From: Aggregatibacter actinomycetemcomitans DSM 8324
Lineage (GTDB): Bacteria > Pseudomonadota > Gammaproteobacteria > Enterobacterales > Pasteurellaceae
Length of the DNA: 35,503 nucleotides
Direction: 5' to 3'
Assembly (NCBI RefSeq): GCF_000372365.1
Contig: NZ_AQUU01000018.1
Coordinates: 1 to 35,503, forward strand
In this document: piece after piece, positions 7,554 to 16,947 of the stretch
Position numbering within the stretch: the stretch's first letter is position 1
Layout of the letters: every line of letters starts with the position of its first letter
The notes under the pieces: generated by a model
The model's database searches: none
Seen by the model: the letters and a program-made list of their open reading frames with translations, nothing else
Told to the model about the DNA's origin: nothing
Translations under genes and position numbers: made by a program

Positions 7554-8574
7554 TTAAATCGCCCAACCGCAAGCGTAAAACGCCACCAAGACCGTAGCAA
7601 TCACCACCGTGCCAATATTTAAGCGTTTTAAATCACCGCTCACTACACGTCCGATAACCAATGCCGCGAAGCCGAGCATAATACCAGTAACGATGTTGGC
7701 GGTTACCGCCATTGATGATTTGACCGTCTTTGTCCAATAAATTCGCTTGTCCGGCAACAGCGCGAATGGTGCCTGTAGCATCGAATACCGCCGTCATCAC
7801 AAGGGCGAACACCACCGGTAAAATCGCCGGTTGCAATGCACCAAGCACATCTAATTTCAAGAACAGGGATTCATCGCCGAAACTTGGCATTTTGAACATT
7901 TGACCGTTGAAAGTTACGTTCGGGTCAAAAATTAAACCGATGATGGTAATGGCGATAATTACCCATAAAATACCGCCTTTCACCTGCTTTTTTTCCAAAC
8001 CCACTATTAATGCCAAACCGATTAAGGACATCATCACTGGAAAGGAGGTAAATTCACCGAGTTTCACCGGCAAGCCGGCTTGATTGCCGACCACTAAACC
8101 GACGCCATTCGCCGCGATTAACAGCAGGAACAAACCGATACCGATGCCGGCGCCGTGGGCAATGCCTACCGGCAAATTGCGTAAAATCCAAGCACGAATG
8201 CCGGTGGCGGAAATCAACGTAAAGAAAACGCCCATTAAGAAGACCGCACCTAACGCCACGGGAATGCTGACTTTTTGCCCGATAACCAAACTGAAGGCGG
8301 TAAATGCGGTAAGGGAAATCGCACAACCGATCGCCATAGGCGCGTTTGCCCAAAAGCCAATTAAAATGGAGCCGAGACCGGCAACCAAACAGGTGGCGAT
8401 AAAAACCGATTCCGCCGGGAAACCCGCCGTACTTAACATATTCGGCACCACGATAACGGAATACACCATGGCCAAGAACGTGGTTAAACCGGCGATGATT
8501 TCTTTACGCACGGTGGAACCGCGTTTAATCAACTCAAAGTGTTGTTCTAAAGCAGCTGATTGAAAAGATGACAT
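7554..8574 (-). pseudogene. NCS2-family purine permease gene with internal deletion and frameshift
   Basis: The intact relatives (AzgA/GhxP-like guanine/hypoxanthine permeases, about 430-450 residues) are inner-membrane proton symporters for purine bases. Here the first ~280 residues are normal, with [54 protein letters not shown] and [18 protein letters not shown] up to DGQIINGG. The frame then breaks near 7700-7710 and the next frame continues with [19 protein letters not shown] to the natural end YACGWAI. By comparison with remembered orthologues, roughly 100 residues (about 300 bp, several membrane helices) are missing between these points, plus a frame change. The join contains the palindrome GGCGGTTACCGCC. 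Without the missing helices transport is unlikely. A PurR-type box lies upstream, so the ancestral gene was probably purine-repressed. Confidence 0.85.
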
Positions 8575-8636
8575 TGAAAATTACCTTTGATGATAGAAGA
8601 AAAAATAAGGGCGACATTTTCCCGAAAACATTGGAG

Positions 8637-8652
8637 AAGTAAACGTTTGCGC
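8637..8652. promoter_or_regulatory. PurR operator upstream of the purine permease pseudogene
   Basis: The 16-mer beginning AAGTAAACGTTTGCGC matches the enteric PurR consensus ACGCAAACGTTTGCGT at 13 of 16 positions, including the whole central AAACGTTTGCG. It lies about 63 bases before the permease start, a normal operator position. Confidence 0.7.
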
Positions 8653-8698
8653 AAACTACCACATAAAAGGGCTAACCTTTCGATTAACCCTATTAGCA

Positions 8699-9085
8699 TT
8701 AACTGATAAGACGGCTTTTTTCTGAAACCTCGTTGGAAACGGTGCTTTCCTTAGGATTGTCACCAAAACGATTTGTACCCGGTTGGCTGTCAAAACACAT
8801 AAAGACGAGCAGAACGATAGAACCAATAAGCGGAATAAAAGAAATTAAAATCCACCATCCGCTACGATCCGTATCGTGCAAGCGACGCACTGTTACCGCA
8901 ATATAAGGGATAATAACACCAACACCGTAAACAAATTGAAAAATAGGCATTTGAATAACGGCATCAATCAACATACATACGAAAGTAGCAATCAAATTGA
9001 ACAACACAAACATCCAATATTCTTTACGTCTGGCTCTGCCACTAAAGCTGGCATAATTTTTTAATACATGTAAATACCAATTCAT
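8699..9085 (-). CDS. DUF805 inner-membrane protein (YhaH-like)
   Basis: The 128-residue protein has the DUF805 layout: a short start MNWYLHVLKNYASFSGRARR, the conserved RKEYWMFVLFN, then hydrophobic helices, the sequence VTVRRLHDTDRSGWWILISF, and a further helix ending in VFMCFDSQPGTNRFGDNP. The pattern 'FxGRARRxEYW...RRLHDxxxSGWW...PGxNxxGxxP' defines the family. Four membrane segments are likely. The role of the family is unknown. The C-terminal tail after GDNP is short and polar. The gene is followed on the same strand by the permease pseudogene after about 125 bases. An AAGGAGCC-like binding site precedes the ATG. Confidence 0.9.
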   Translation of the reverse strand: MNWYLHVLKNYASFSGRARRKEYWMFVLFNLIATFVCMLIDAVIQMPIFQFVYGVGVIIPYIAVTVRRLHDTDRSGWWILISFIPLIGSIVLLVFMCFDSQPGTNRFGDNPKESTVSNEVSEKSRLIS

Positions 9086-9215
9086 TTTTTAGGCTCCTTA
9101 TTATAATAAGTGAAAGGGAGCTGAATTTTATTCATTCTGAATAAAATAAGCAATGACTCTATGTTGATTTAACGTATAAATCCGCTCATTGGAGCTAAAC
9201 ACCATTGCCGTGATT

Positions 9216-9243
9216 TTGCTTCACCGCTAAAAAGGGCTATACT
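9216..9243 (+). promoter_or_regulatory. Probable sigma-70 promoter of galE
   Basis: TTGCTT (9216-9221) and TATACT (9238-9243) are separated by 16 bases and lie about 35 bases upstream of the galE ATG. The -10 box is inside a small GGGCT/AGCCC inverted repeat (9234-9248) that could affect initiation or bind a regulator. Confidence 0.5.
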
Positions 9244-9278
9244 AGCCCGCAGTTATTTTATTCAAAAGGAAAGAAATT

Positions 9279-10295
9279 ATGACCATTTTAGTCACCGGCG
9301 GTGCCGGTTATATCGGTTCGCACACTGTCGTGGAATTATTAAATGCAGGCAAAGAGGTAGTGGTTTTAGACAATCTTTGCAACGCCTCACCAAAGTCCTT
9401 AGAACGCGTTGAACAAATCACCGGTAAGAAAGTGAAATTCTATCTGGGAGATGTATTGGATCGCACATTATTACAGCAAATCTTCGCCGAAAATAAGATT
9501 GACTCGGTGATTCACTTTGCCGGGTTAAAAGCCGTGGGAGAAAGCGTACAAAAACCGGCGGAATATTATTTGAATAACATCACCGGTTCCTTGGTATTGG
9601 TACAGGAAATGAAAAAAGCCGGTGTGTGGAATTTCGTATTCAGCTCCTCTGCTACGGTTTACGGCGATCCAAAAGTAATCCCGATTACCGAAGATTGCGA
9701 AGTAGGCGGCGGCACCAATCCATACGGCACTTCCAAATACATGGTGGAACAAATCCTGCACGATATTGCCAAGGCAGAAACGAAATTCAGCATGACGATT
9801 TTGCGCTACTTCAACCCGGTAGGTGCGCACGCCAGCAGTTTAATGGGGGAAGATCCGAACGGGATCCCGAACAATTTGTTACCTTACATCAGCCAAGTCG
9901 CCATCGGCAAGCTACCACAGCTTTCCGTGTTCGGTAGCGACTATGATACGCACGACGGCACCGGGGTGCGCGATTATATCCACGTGGTGGATTTGGCTAT
10001 CGGTCACGTTAAAGCCTTGGCACGCCATCAAGATGATGCCGGATTGCATATTTATAACTTGGGAACCGGTGTGGGCTATTCCGTGCTGGATATGGTGAAA
10101 GCCTTTGAGCAGGCAAATGACATTCGGATCCCATATAAATTGGTGGATCGCCGTCCCGGCGATATTGCCACTTGCTATTCCGATCCAAGCCTTGCTGCCA
10201 AAGAATTAAACTGGAAAGCGGAACGCGGCTTGGCAGAAATGATGAAAGACACGTGGAACTGGCAAAAAAATAACCCGAAAGGTTATCGGGATTAA
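9279..10295 (+). CDS. galE: UDP-glucose 4-epimerase
   Basis: GalE interconverts UDP-glucose and UDP-galactose, feeding the Leloir pathway and supplying galactose for surface polysaccharide. It is a cytoplasmic short-chain dehydrogenase-fold enzyme with bound NAD. The 338-residue protein has the glycine-rich NAD motif [10 protein letters not shown] (residues 6-15), [10 protein letters not shown] at 122-131 and the catalytic Tyr149/Lys153 pair in YGTSK, all at the same positions as the E. coli enzyme. AAAGGAAAGAA precedes the ATG. The hypA-like gene starts 5 bases after its stop and ampG another 6 bases after that, so the three probably form one operon. Confidence 0.97.
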   Translation: MTILVTGGAGYIGSHTVVELLNAGKEVVVLDNLCNASPKSLERVEQITGKKVKFYLGDVLDRTLLQQIFAENKIDSVIHFAGLKAVGESVQKPAEYYLNNITGSLVLVQEMKKAGVWNFVFSSSATVYGDPKVIPITEDCEVGGGTNPYGTSKYMVEQILHDIAKAETKFSMTILRYFNPVGAHASSLMGEDPNGIPNNLLPYISQVAIGKLPQLSVFGSDYDTHDGTGVRDYIHVVDLAIGHVKALARHQDDAGLHIYNLGTGVGYSVLDMVKAFEQANDIRIPYKLVDRRPGDIATCYSDPSLAAKELNWKAERGLAEMMKDTWNWQKNNPKGYRD

Positions 10296-10300
10296 TTGCT

Positions 10301-10642
10301 ATGCACGAATTATCGTTGTGTCAAAACATCATTGCAATTGTTGAGCAACAATGCCAACAACACAACGTCAACAAAGTCACTGACCTCTGGCTTGAGGTCG
10401 GTGCCCTTTCCTGTATTGAACCTGGCGCCTTGGAATTTGGCTTTGAAATGGCATCCAAAGGCACGCCTGCCGAAAATTGCAAGCTCCACTTAATCCCGAT
10501 TCCCGCCAAAGCCTGGTGTTGGGATTGCAAAACATTCGTTGAAATTCAAGCCAATAACAGCACTTGCCCGAATTGCGGCAGCGTGCATTTGCAACGCCAA
10601 AGTGGTGATGAATTACGAATTAAAGAAATTTCCGTTGAATGA
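10301..10642 (+). CDS. hypA: HypA/HybF nickel chaperone for [NiFe]-hydrogenase maturation
   Basis: HypA delivers nickel to the hydrogenase large subunit with HypB, and in some bacteria helps urease. The 113-residue protein shows the nickel-binding N-terminus MHELSLCQ (Met1, His2, Glu3) and a zinc site made of CWDC (about residues 73-76) and CPNC (about 89-92). WLEVGALSCIEPGALEFGFE is the conserved family core. It begins 5 bases after galE and ends 6 bases before ampG. No other hydrogenase gene is in the window, so this copy is separated from its pathway. Haemophilus influenzae is remembered as having galE next to ampG without this gene, so it may be an insertion or relic of a different arrangement. 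Confidence 0.9.
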   Translation: MHELSLCQNIIAIVEQQCQQHNVNKVTDLWLEVGALSCIEPGALEFGFEMASKGTPAENCKLHLIPIPAKAWCWDCKTFVEIQANNSTCPNCGSVHLQRQSGDELRIKEISVE

Positions 10643-10648
10643 TTTATT

Positions 10649-11938
10649 ATGCCTCAAATTCCCCCTTCCTTAGTCCGACAAATTTTCAGCCGCAATATGC
10701 TGATTTGCGTATTTACCGGATTTAGTTCGGGTCTGCCCTTATTCGTTTTATTACAAATGTTGCCCATATGGCTGACGGACAAAGGGCTTTCTATTGAACT
10801 TATCGGTGCAGTGACCGGCGTCACTCTGCCCTACGGTTTAAAATTTTTATGGGCGCCCCTGCTGGATCGCTACTTTCCCGGTTTTCTCGGGCGACGACGC
10901 AGTTGGTTACTGATCACACAAGTCATTTTGCTTATTTTGCTTTATGCCATTAGCCAATTTAATCCGCGTACGCAGCTGAGCATTGTGGCAAATATCGCCT
11001 TCCTTATTGCTTTTTTTTCGGCTACGCAGGACATTGTGCTTGATGCTTACCGTCGTGAAATTTTAAGCGACAGCGAACTGGGGTTAGGCAACACCATTCA
11101 CATAAATGCTTATCGTGTGGCGGGCTTGATTCCCGGCGGGCTTTCCCTTTACCTCGCCACCCTTTACCCCTGGGAAACGGTTTTTTTATGGACCGCACTT
11201 TGTATGCTGTTCGGCTTGTTTATGACCTTGTTTCTCGCCAAAGAACCACAAATTACCATCGTAAACCGCGATCAACCGGCTTATCTTGCCTTTTGGGTTC
11301 CGCTCCAAGAATTTTTCCAACGTAAAGGCGTTATACAGGCATTGGGCTTTTTGCTCTTTCTGTTTTTATATAAATTCGGGGATTCCTTCGCCACCACGCT
11401 ACAAACCAAATTTATTTATGACATAGGATTCAGCAAAGAGGATATTGCCCTAGTTGTCAAAAGCACTTCCCTCTGGGCAAGTATTTCCGCTGGTCTCGCG
11501 GGTGGCGTGATTATGATTCGACTCGGCATTAATCGCGCCTTATGGGTCTTCGGTTTCGTACAATTAATCACCATCGGCGGATTCGTTTGGCTTGCCGCTT
11601 TTGGGCATTTTGCACAGATTACCTCCGCCGAACTCTGGAAACTCGGCATTGTGATTGCTGCCGAATATATCGGCGTCGGTCTAGGCACCGCCGCTTTTGT
11701 GGCGTTTATGGCACGGGAAACTAACCCGCTTTACACCGCCACCCAACTCGCCTTATTTACCAGCCTGTCTGCATTGCCAAGCAAAGGGTTCGGAATACTC
11801 TCGGGCTATTTGGTCAAAGCCGTCGGTTATTATGACTTTTTCTGGATTTGTTTATTGCTCGCCGTACCGGGTATGCTTTGCCTGTTTTGGGTCGCCCCAT
11901 GGAACGAAAAAACGGTAGCGGCAAAATCCGACAATTGA
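10649..11938 (+). CDS. ampG: AmpG-like muropeptide permease (MFS)
   Basis: AmpG imports GlcNAc-anhydro-MurNAc peptides across the inner membrane for cell-wall recycling. The 429-residue protein is an MFS transporter with about 12 hydrophobic segments. It has the AmpG-type start LICVFTGFSSGLPLFVLLQM and VTLPYGLKFLWAPLLDRY followed by GRRRSWLL, the ATQDIVLDAYRRE motif in the first half, and FMARETNPLYTATQLALFTSLSALP near the end. The family's ATQD(I/V)..DA.R motif is the strongest support. It is closely coupled to hypA and galE. An uptake signal occurs inside the gene near 11192. A strong terminator made of paired uptake signals ends the unit. Confidence 0.93.
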   Translation: MPQIPPSLVRQIFSRNMLICVFTGFSSGLPLFVLLQMLPIWLTDKGLSIELIGAVTGVTLPYGLKFLWAPLLDRYFPGFLGRRRSWLLITQVILLILLYAISQFNPRTQLSIVANIAFLIAFFSATQDIVLDAYRREILSDSELGLGNTIHINAYRVAGLIPGGLSLYLATLYPWETVFLWTALCMLFGLFMTLFLAKEPQITIVNRDQPAYLAFWVPLQEFFQRKGVIQALGFLLFLFLYKFGDSFATTLQTKFIYDIGFSKEDIALVVKSTSLWASISAGLAGGVIMIRLGINRALWVFGFVQLITIGGFVWLAAFGHFAQITSAELWKLGIVIAAEYIGVGLGTAAFVAFMARETNPLYTATQLALFTSLSALPSKGFGILSGYLVKAVGYYDFFWICLLLAVPGMLCLFWVAPWNEKTVAAKSDN

Positions 11939-11994
11939 CATTTTCAGGGAATTAGGCAACCATACGCGACGATTTACTAAAACATCTTCAAAAT

Positions 11995-12039
11995 CCACCG
12001 CACTTCTCATCAATAAACCAAAAAGTGCGGTGGTTTTTT
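11995..12039 (+). terminator. Terminator formed by an inverted pair of uptake signals
   Basis: CCACCGCACTT (11995-12005) and AAGTGCGGTGG (12023-12033) make an 11-bp perfect stem followed by six T. The arms contain the Pasteurellaceae uptake signal core. It lies after ampG and about 30 bases before adk. Confidence 0.9.
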
Positions 12040-12055
12040 CAAGCGTTTTTATTGA

Positions 12056-12715
<660 letters not shown>

Positions 12716-12736
12716 TATCCCTTAACAAGAAGAAAA

Positions 12737-12761
12737 AGCTATTCTGAAGCTAGGAATGGCT
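12737..12761. terminator. Shared terminator between adk and the tRNA operon
   Basis: AGCTATTC (12737-12744) pairs with GAATGGCT (12754-12761) over 8 bp including one G-U. The minus strand has a T-rich tail at 12727-12736 and the plus strand has TCTTTATTT. It lies between two convergent units. Confidence 0.6.
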
Positions 12762-12832
12762 TCTTTATTTATCCGAATACAACTCAAAGGAGAAGTACAA
12801 GATAATAATTTTACGTAGAAATAAGAGAAAAG

Positions 12833-12907
12833 TGGCTGGGGTACTAGGATTCGAACCTAGGAATGCCGAGATCAAAACCCGGTGCCTTACCGCTTGGCGA
12901 TACCCCA
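12833..12907 (-). tRNA. tRNA-Gln(UUG), copy 2
   Basis: Reading the minus strand, the acceptor TGGGGTA pairs with TACCCCA, followed by G and an encoded CCA. The anticodon loop carries TTG, and the T arm has the GGTTCGAATCC form. It is a near-identical neighbour of the copy at 12945-13019, differing by one base in the variable region (GCATTCC versus GCACTCC). Confidence 0.97.
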
Positions 12908-12944
12908 ATAAATTGTATAGTGGAAGCAGAAAATTGGAATAGTA

Positions 12945-13019
12945 TGGCTGGGGTACTAGGATTCGAACCTAGGAGTGCCGAGATCAAAACCCGGTGCCTT
13001 ACCGCTTGGCGATACCCCA
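12945..13019 (-). tRNA. tRNA-Gln(UUG), copy 1
   Basis: It has the same structure as the next copy, with the TGGGGTA acceptor, TTG anticodon and encoded CCA. The two copies are separated by 37 bases. Tandem tRNA-Gln copies are usual in gamma-proteobacterial Met-Leu-Gln operons. Confidence 0.97.
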
Positions 13020-13048
13020 ACAACTATATTGACTATCAACAAAATGAA

Positions 13049-13133
13049 TGGTGCGGGACGAGGGACTTGAACCCACACACCTCGCGGCGCCGGAACCTAA
13101 ATCCGGTGCGTCTACCAATTTCGCCAGTCCCGC
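13049..13133 (-). tRNA. tRNA-Leu(UAG)
   Basis: The 85-base gene reads GCGGGAC at its 5' end and GTCCCGC-A-CCA at its 3' end, with a long variable arm as expected for leucine. The anticodon TAG sits in the loop of the CCGGA/TCCGG stem. Confidence 0.97.
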
Positions 13134-13138
13134 AAATA

Positions 13139-13215
13139 TGGTGGCTATGACGGGATTCGAACCTGTGACCCCAACATTATGAGTGTTGTGCTCTAACCAA
13201 CTGAGCTACATAGCC
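13139..13215 (-). tRNA. tRNA-Met(CAU), elongator
   Basis: The 77-base gene has acceptor GGCTATG/CATAGCC, discriminator A and encoded CCA, with a CAT anticodon in the loop CTCATAA. The fully paired first position G-C argues for elongator rather than initiator methionine tRNA. It could alternatively be a lysidine-modified tRNA-Ile, but the sequence resembles the E. coli metT type. Confidence 0.92.
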
Positions 13216-13252
13216 ATTTCTTTGCAACCATCTCATTGACTTTGCGGGGCGT

Positions 13253-13281
13253 ATTATGCGGATATTGCCTTTACTCGTCAA
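13253..13281 (-). promoter_or_regulatory. Stringent-type promoter of the tRNA operon
   Basis: On the minus strand TTGACG (-35, 13276-13281) and CATAAT (-10, 13253-13258) are separated by exactly 17 bases. They are followed by the GC-rich discriminator ACGCCCCGC typical of stable-RNA promoters under stringent control. It lies about 40 bases upstream of tRNA-Met and would transcribe Met-Leu-Gln-Gln. Confidence 0.8.
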
Positions 13282-13451
13282 CCATTTTTTTCGGAAAACA
13301 AATAAAATTAAGATATTCGGATATAGATTAAACAAATCGCCTTAATTTTATTCACAAGTCCCTACAAACTTGCTCATTCCCTTGGCGCCATTGGCAAACC
13401 AACATTTAAAAAACACTATTTTTTATCACCGCACTTTAAGGCTGTAAACGC

Positions 13452-14675
13452 TTATTCTTCAATTAAACGACGCAATAAACTGCCGTCAAATAACGCCCTT
13501 TTAATTAACGCAAAGGCGCCTATTACATCTTCATTGCTTAATTCCGATGTAACCAATGGCGTATTTTGTACAAATGCAGGCAATGCATGGCTTTCCAATG
13601 TACGACGAATTGCCGCGAATAATACATTCTTCGCTTGCGTAATTTCGCCGGAAATCACGATTTTTTCCGGATTAAACATATTTACGCTCATCGCCAATAC
13701 CCGCCCGATTTGTACGCCGACATGTTCAATGAGTTCTGTCGCCACCGCGTCCTGCTTATTACTGGCTTTGCAAATAGCTTCAATATCATGGGCTTCTAAC
13801 GAAAGCCATTTGCTTTGATAACCGTCTTCCAGCAATTCCGACATTTTGTTTTCAATAGCTGAATTGCTCACAACAGTTTCCAAACAACCGACATTACCGC
13901 ACATACAACGCTTACCCAGCGGATCCACCTGAATATGCCCGATTTCGCCTACATTATTTTTGTAACCTAAAAAGACTTCATGATTAATCACAATGCCCGC
14001 GCCAACACCGCGATGAATACGTAACAGCAAGGAATCGTAACAATCTTTGGTCACGCCGAAATAATGCTCGGCAAGCGCAAGACTGCGCACATCATGCCCG
14101 ATATAGGTAGCTAAGTGAAAACGTTCGGCAATATGATTTGCCAAGTCCCAAGGCTCGCTTAAATCAAAATGCGGCACCTGTTCAATCATACCGCTTTTCA
14201 TATCTACAAAGCCCGGCACGGTAATGCCGATGGCAATAAATTCACTACCCCGTGTTTGATTGGTCAGCATAAATTCAGCTAAATGCCGAAATAAAAACAG
14301 CTCGAATTCTTGCGGGACTTGGTGATTCGGCAGCGTGAACACCTCTTTTTTTAACAACTTCGCCGACAAATCCATGATCGCTAGCGTTAAATGTTCACGC
14401 CCGAGACCAATTGAAATAGAACGAAAATTTTTATATTCCGCCACAATAGAAGTGGCTCTACGACCGCCGGTGGATTCCTGTTGTTCCACTTCTTTAATTA
14501 AACCGCGGGCAAGAAGATGGCGGGTAATTTTGGTGACGCTCGCCGGGGCAAGCTGGCTAATTTCAGAAATTTGAATACGGGAAATGGGACCCTGCTGATC
14601 GATTAATTTATACACAACCGCACTATTCATTTGTTTCACTAGATCAACATTCGCGATTTGAGGATTTTCTCGCAT
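13452..14675 (-). CDS. nagC: N-acetylglucosamine-responsive repressor NagC (ROK family)
   Basis: NagC represses amino-sugar uptake and catabolism genes and is released by GlcNAc-6-phosphate. The 407-residue protein begins MRENPQIANVDLVKQMNSAVVYKLI and contains the winged-helix segment GPISRIQISEISQLAPASVTKITRHLL (about residues 30-56). The ROK sugar-binding core follows, with HIQVDPLGKRCMCGNVGCLE as the zinc-binding signature. It is closer to E. coli NagC than to Mlc in the regions IGNVDLVKQLNS, LAEHYFG and GYQS...ICKA. The ATG at 14675 is chosen over a TTG at 14690 because GGGAG lies 7 bases before it and because known NagC proteins start there. hemA lies 61 bases upstream on the same strand. 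Confidence 0.93.
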   Translation of the reverse strand: MRENPQIANVDLVKQMNSAVVYKLIDQQGPISRIQISEISQLAPASVTKITRHLLARGLIKEVEQQESTGGRRATSIVAEYKNFRSISIGLGREHLTLAIMDLSAKLLKKEVFTLPNHQVPQEFELFLFRHLAEFMLTNQTRGSEFIAIGITVPGFVDMKSGMIEQVPHFDLSEPWDLANHIAERFHLATYIGHDVRSLALAEHYFGVTKDCYDSLLLRIHRGVGAGIVINHEVFLGYKNNVGEIGHIQVDPLGKRCMCGNVGCLETVVSNSAIENKMSELLEDGYQSKWLSLEAHDIEAICKASNKQDAVATELIEHVGVQIGRVLAMSVNMFNPEKIVISGEITQAKNVLFAAIRRTLESHALPAFVQNTPLVTSELSNEDVIGAFALIKRALFDGSLLRRLIEE

Positions 14676-14736
14676 TTTTTTCTCCCGCAAAGATAAGTTG
14701 GCTTATTTTAAAAAGAATTTGAACAATTGGAAATAG

Positions 14737-16041
14737 CTATTCTTCTTCCATTCCCAAGGCTTTTGAAAAGGTTTGCAAGCCGCCGGCATTGCCGCTTTTT
14801 ACCATCGTTTGCATAGCCTGGGTCGGCGAATGGATTAATTTATTCATTAATTTATAACTCAATTCCTGCAACACCTGTTCGGCATTTTCCCCTTGTTGTA
14901 ACGAACTCAACGCTTTTTCCAATAAATCCTGCCGGGCGTGTTCGGCATTTTCGCGATAACGTCGAATCAAATTGGAAAATTGATGTACTTTCAGCCATTC
15001 AAAGAAATCGGCACATTCCGCCCGAATAATTGCTTTTGCCTGTTCGGACGCCTGTTCCCGCTGATTCAAATTATGCTGAATGATGTTTTGCAAATCATCC
15101 ACCGTGTAATGATAAACGCTGTCCAAATCCACCGCACTTTCATCAATATCGCGGGGCACGGCAATATCCACCAACAACATCGGGCGATAACCACGCGCCG
15201 TTTGCGCCCACTGAACCATGTCGCGGCTAATCAGAATGTTCGGGCTGCCGGTGGAACTGATCACAATATCCGTCTGATTTAAACCCTGCTGTAACTGTTC
15301 CAGGGAAAGGACTTGAATATTCGCCGCCGAATCCAATTTTTCCACCAACGCCTCGGCGCGCGCCAATGTACGGTTGGCGATAAATAAGTTTTTCACGCCG
15401 TGACGTAACAAATGGCGGCTCACCAGTTCAATGGTTTCACCTGCGCCCACTAATAAAATCGTCAAGTCACGCAGGGATTCAAAAATCTGACGTGCTAGGC
15501 TACAGGCGGCATAGGCAACGGACACCGCACTCTCGCCGATGTTGGTTTCGGTGCGCACCCGTTTAGCGGTAGCAAAGGTTTTTTGGAATAAACGGAATAG
15601 TTCGCCGGAAATGGTTTGCCCTTCCTGTTGATAATGCTGCTCGCTCATGTGGTAGGCTTGCTTCACCTGCCCCAAAATCTGCGGTTCGCCTAAAATCAGC
15701 GAATCCAAACCGCACGCCACTTCCATTAAATGATTCGCCGCCTGAAGATTTTCGTGAGTATAAACACAGTGCTGCAGCTCCGCCAACGCTAGTTGATGAA
15801 TGTCGGCAAACCACTGCACCGCCAGTGTGATCCAGGTTTGCGTCTCTTGCGGCGGAACGCTTTTATTGTGCAGATAAACTTCCGTGCGATTACAGGTGGA
15901 TAAAATCACCGCACTTTCCGCCAACTGCGTTTGTTGAATGTGACGCAAAGCAAAAGTGCGCTTTTCGTCGGAAAACGCCACCTTTTCCCGCAATGCCACG
16001 GAAGCAGTTTTGTGATTGATACCCAGAACTAAAATCGTCAT
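14737..16041 (-). CDS. hemA: Glutamyl-tRNA reductase
   Basis: HemA reduces glutamyl-tRNA to glutamate-1-semialdehyde with NADPH, the first step of tetrapyrrole synthesis. The 434-residue protein has the catalytic Cys50 in [32 protein letters not shown], the NADPH-binding [18 protein letters not shown] followed by [18 protein letters not shown], and the C-terminal dimerisation coil. All domains of the family are in order. Several uptake signal cores lie in it on the minus strand. nagC follows 61 bases downstream, and gloB is about 185 bases upstream in the same direction. The ability to make haem precursors separates this organism from strictly haemin-dependent Haemophilus, though only one pathway gene is visible. 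Confidence 0.96.
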   Translation of the reverse strand: MTILVLGINHKTASVALREKVAFSDEKRTFALRHIQQTQLAESAVILSTCNRTEVYLHNKSVPPQETQTWITLAVQWFADIHQLALAELQHCVYTHENLQAANHLMEVACGLDSLILGEPQILGQVKQAYHMSEQHYQQEGQTISGELFRLFQKTFATAKRVRTETNIGESAVSVAYAACSLARQIFESLRDLTILLVGAGETIELVSRHLLRHGVKNLFIANRTLARAEALVEKLDSAANIQVLSLEQLQQGLNQTDIVISSTGSPNILISRDMVQWAQTARGYRPMLLVDIAVPRDIDESAVDLDSVYHYTVDDLQNIIQHNLNQREQASEQAKAIIRAECADFFEWLKVHQFSNLIRRYRENAEHARQDLLEKALSSLQQGENAEQVLQELSYKLMNKLIHSPTQAMQTMVKSGNAGGLQTFSKALGMEEE

Positions 16042-16225
16042 AAAAAATACATGAAAAAGTCACCGCACTTTACAGTTAAGAAACGTCAAAGCGGCTAAAA
16101 TTCGTCCCACAGAAGTTAAAAATAAAAATTAAAAACGGGCATATTCTAGCTGAATTGCCCGCTTTTAAGCAAATTGAAGCAATAAAAACAGGCTATCAAT
16201 CTGCGATTTGCAGATTGTCAAATTT

Positions 16226-16927
16226 CTAAAAATGATCTTTTGCCTGGCGTAATTGCGTAAATTGCGCCAGACTCGTTGCCGTTAAAAACGGATTAATTTG
16301 TTTTTCCAAGCCGATGGTGCTCGGCAGGCTTGGCTGATTGGCGGCACGTTGCCGTTCCACCAAAACGCGCTGATTTTCCACCGCACTTTTGTTTGCCCAA
16401 ACGCTTTCCACGAATTTCAGGTTACTTAAAGTATATTCATGACCCGGACAGACGATGGTTTCGTCAGGCAAGCTGGCAAAACGTTGCATGGCGGCAAACA
16501 TGGTGGCGTAATCGCCGGTAAATACCCGTCCGCAACCGGCGGAAAATAGCGCGTCACCGCAAAACAAATGCCCGTCCGTTAAATACGCCACATGTTGCGC
16601 CGTATGCCCTGCGGCGGGCAACACTTGAATTCGGTAATGTTCGGTGTTAATGTCGCCCTCATTAATGATGTGCGTTGCCCCTTTGGCGGCACATTCGGCG
16701 GGGCCGTAAATCGGCACGTCGGGATAACGCGTTTTAAATTCGCCCACGCCACCGACATGGTCATCGTGCAAATGCGTCAGCAACACCGCTTCCGGCGTTA
16801 ACTGGTGGGTATCCAGGAACCGGAACAACGCTTCACATTCCGGTACATCGACGATTAACGGCGGTAAATTTTCTCGGGCATAAAGCCAAATATAGTTGTC
16901 ATTTAAGGCAGGAATCGGAATTAACAT
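16226..16927 (-). CDS. gloB: Hydroxyacylglutathione hydrolase (glyoxalase II)
   Basis: GloB hydrolyses S-lactoylglutathione to lactate and glutathione, the second step of methylglyoxal detoxification. The metallo-beta-lactamase metal site [10 protein letters not shown] is at residues 51-60, followed by [31 protein letters not shown] and [14 protein letters not shown]. These supply all the usual metal ligands. The length is 233 residues, slightly below the 251 of E. coli. It is divergent from yafS with only 20 bases between the two start codons, so each promoter must overlap the other gene's 5' end. The same gloB-yafS pairing is known in enteric bacteria. Confidence 0.96.
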   Translation of the reverse strand: MLIPIPALNDNYIWLYARENLPPLIVDVPECEALFRFLDTHQLTPEAVLLTHLHDDHVGGVGEFKTRYPDVPIYGPAECAAKGATHIINEGDINTEHYRIQVLPAAGHTAQHVAYLTDGHLFCGDALFSAGCGRVFTGDYATMFAAMQRFASLPDETIVCPGHEYTLSNLKFVESVWANKSAVENQRVLVERQRAANQPSLPSTIGLEKQINPFLTATSLAQFTQLRQAKDHF

Positions 16928-16947
16928 AGGACCTCGGAGTTACAACG

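Noticed and set aside
12833-13019. The tandem tRNA-Gln pair as a mobile-element repeat
   Set aside because: Both copies are complete tRNAs with encoded CCA in a normal operon under one promoter.
12863-13150. A 95-codon plus-strand frame across the tRNA genes
   Set aside because: It is the antisense of four clear tRNA genes and has no binding site or protein features.
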